From Nitrospira sp. (GTDB taxonomy: Bacteria > Nitrospirota > Nitrospiria > Nitrospirales > Nitrospiraceae), in contig JABMDE010000080.1 of the NCBI GenBank assembly GCA_015904055.1, positions 8,825 to 15,142 of the forward strand: DNA of 6,318 nt, written 5' to 3'. This document shows, in pieces, positions 5,330-6,318 of this stretch; the stretch's first letter is position 1, and each line of letters begins with the position of its first letter. A model generated the notes under the pieces. That model was not told the DNA's origin, made no database searches, and saw only the letters and a list, made by a program, of their open reading frames with translations. The translations under genes were made by a program, and so were the position numbers.

Positions 5330-6318
5330 TCACTCCTCTCTCAGCCCCTCCGCCACCGGCTGACGGGCGGCCCAACGGGCGGGAAAGTACCCGGCCACGA
5401 GCGTTGCAGCTGCGGCGAAGCCGACGGCTTGAACGAGGGGACCGATAGGCACGATCATTTGAATCGTCCATCCGAACGACTGCTTGTTAATGACTGAGAC
5501 AAGCAGGAACGAGAGCGCTCCGCCGCCGATCAATCCCAAGCCGATTCCCACCAGACCCAGGTACACAGCTTCCCACAGCACCAACTCCTGAATCTGCCGA
5601 GCGCTGCCGCCGATGGCCCGTAACGTGGCAAACTCCCTGCGCCGCTCCAGCACCGACGTGACCAAGGTATTGACGATACCAAGCATGGCAATAATGATCG
5701 CGATGGCTTCCAGCACATAGGTCATCAGAAATGTCCGGTCGAAGATTTCGAGGATCTCCGTTCGTAGTTCGGTGTTGCTGATGACCAGCGGGGGAAGCCT
5801 GCCACTGTTGGCCTCCCCCAATTTCTCGACAATTGTTTTCCGCACCTGATCCGCATCCGCTCCCGCCGCGAGATAGACCGGAAAGACCGTGACCAGTTCG
5901 TCGTGCCAGAGCGACTGATACAGGGTGCGGTCTATCACGAGCTTTCCTCCGTCGGTCGAATAGTCGTAAAACACCGCAACGATCGGAAACTGTGTGATGC
6001 CTTCCGGTGTCGTGACCTCCAGCAGCGAGCCCTCCTCGACCCCCAGCCGATCAGCCAATACTTCAGAGATCAGCACACCGCCAATATCCGCCGCGCGATT
6101 GAGCTGCTCGGAGGAGTCACCTTGCCGCACGAGATACCGGCTCCGTTGCGCATGCAGCCGTAAGTCACGCGAGACAATCGCGACGCGCCGGCCATCCACA
6201 TTGATACGGACATCACGGTACGTATCGACCGCCTCCACACCCGGAATCCCCGACAACGCCTGCAGCCACGACGGCGGAAGACTCCGTCCAATGCTTCCTG
6301 CTTCTGTGCCTCGCAACC
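5330..6318 (-). CDS. ABC transporter permease, FtsX/MacB type (5' end outside the window)
   Basis: The C-terminal ~329 residues of an inner-membrane permease; the frame stays open to the right edge, so the true start lies beyond it. About 1-190 of the visible part is an extracytoplasmic MacB-type periplasmic core domain (GVLISEVLADRLGVEEGS at 80-97). The FtsX domain follows, with membrane segments at about 198-220, 250-274 and 291-312. ERRREFATLRAIGGSARQI (224-242) after the first segment is the FtsX signature that couples to the ATPase. The protein ends in GYFPARWAARQPVAEGLREE, the usual terminus. Family members with this ending are often ~800 residues with two such modules, acting with a LolD/MacB-like ATPase to move lipids, lipoproteins or peptides across the envelope; the substrate here is unknown. 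The ATPase gene would be expected just upstream, beyond the window. Confidence 0.93.
   Translation of the reverse strand, partial: LRGTEAGSIGRSLPPSWLQALSGIPGVEAVDTYRDVRINVDGRRVAIVSRDLRLHAQRSRYLVRQGDSSEQLNRAADIGGVLISEVLADRLGVEEGSLLEVTTPEGITQFPIVAVFYDYSTDGGKLVIDRTLYQSLWHDELVTVFPVYLAAGADADQVRKTIVEKLGEANSGRLPPLVISNTELRTEILEIFDRTFLMTYVLEAIAIIIAMLGIVNTLVTSVLERRREFATLRAIGGSARQIQELVLWEAVYLGLVGIGLGLIGGGALSFLLVSVINKQSFGWTIQMIVPIGPLVQAVGFAAAATLVAGYFPARWAARQPVAEGLREE

Overview
The window looks like ordinary chromosome from a GC-rich, free-living Gram-negative bacterium. Gene content and the protein styles (a two-domain FtsX permease, a Myxococcus-style PilZ domain, B12/radical-SAM remnants, intergenic TTTCACG-type heptads) remind me most of Nitrospira (Nitrospirota). 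That assignment is an inference from memory; nothing here (no rRNA, no nxr or amo genes) proves it.

Layout. Positions 1-2688 hold three genes on the minus strand, transcribed in the order PhzF-family isomerase (1759-2688), MDR-family zinc-type dehydrogenase (571-1599), then a two-CBS-domain protein (87-521). The PhzF and dehydrogenase genes are separated by a long imperfect palindrome (1648-1766). A short array of degenerate TTTCACG heptads (47-81) lies just beyond the CBS stop codon. A small plus-strand gene (2791-3051) diverges from PhzF; it encodes a J-domain-like protein whose HPD motif reads NPA. It converges on a minus-strand gene (3146-4303), and between the two is a pair of inverted heptad arrays (3047-3081 and 3116-3150) that contain or touch both stop codons.

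The 3146-4303 gene is the oddest object. Its first ~195 residues are a short-chain dehydrogenase with a complete N-S-Y-K active site. Its last ~190 residues look like the C-terminal part of a B12-binding radical SAM enzyme, without the CxxxCxxC cluster motif. It appears to be an in-frame chimera of two truncated genes.

From 4304 to 4751 there is no clear protein gene, but there is a complete CAT-anticodon tRNA (4400-4475) and a leader with a small hairpin and a duplicated CTAGGAGGC. A PilZ-domain protein (4752-5276, plus) follows and converges on the C-terminal part of an FtsX/MacB-type ABC permease (5330-6318, minus), which runs off the right edge.

The genes do not form one pathway. They look like housekeeping and accessory singletons (nucleotide sensing, redox enzymes, c-di-GMP-type signalling, envelope transport). 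I see no defence system, CRISPR array, transposase or phage gene. The best candidates for something undescribed are the SDR/radical-SAM chimera, the heptad arrays at gene ends, the palindrome and the HPD-less J-like protein.
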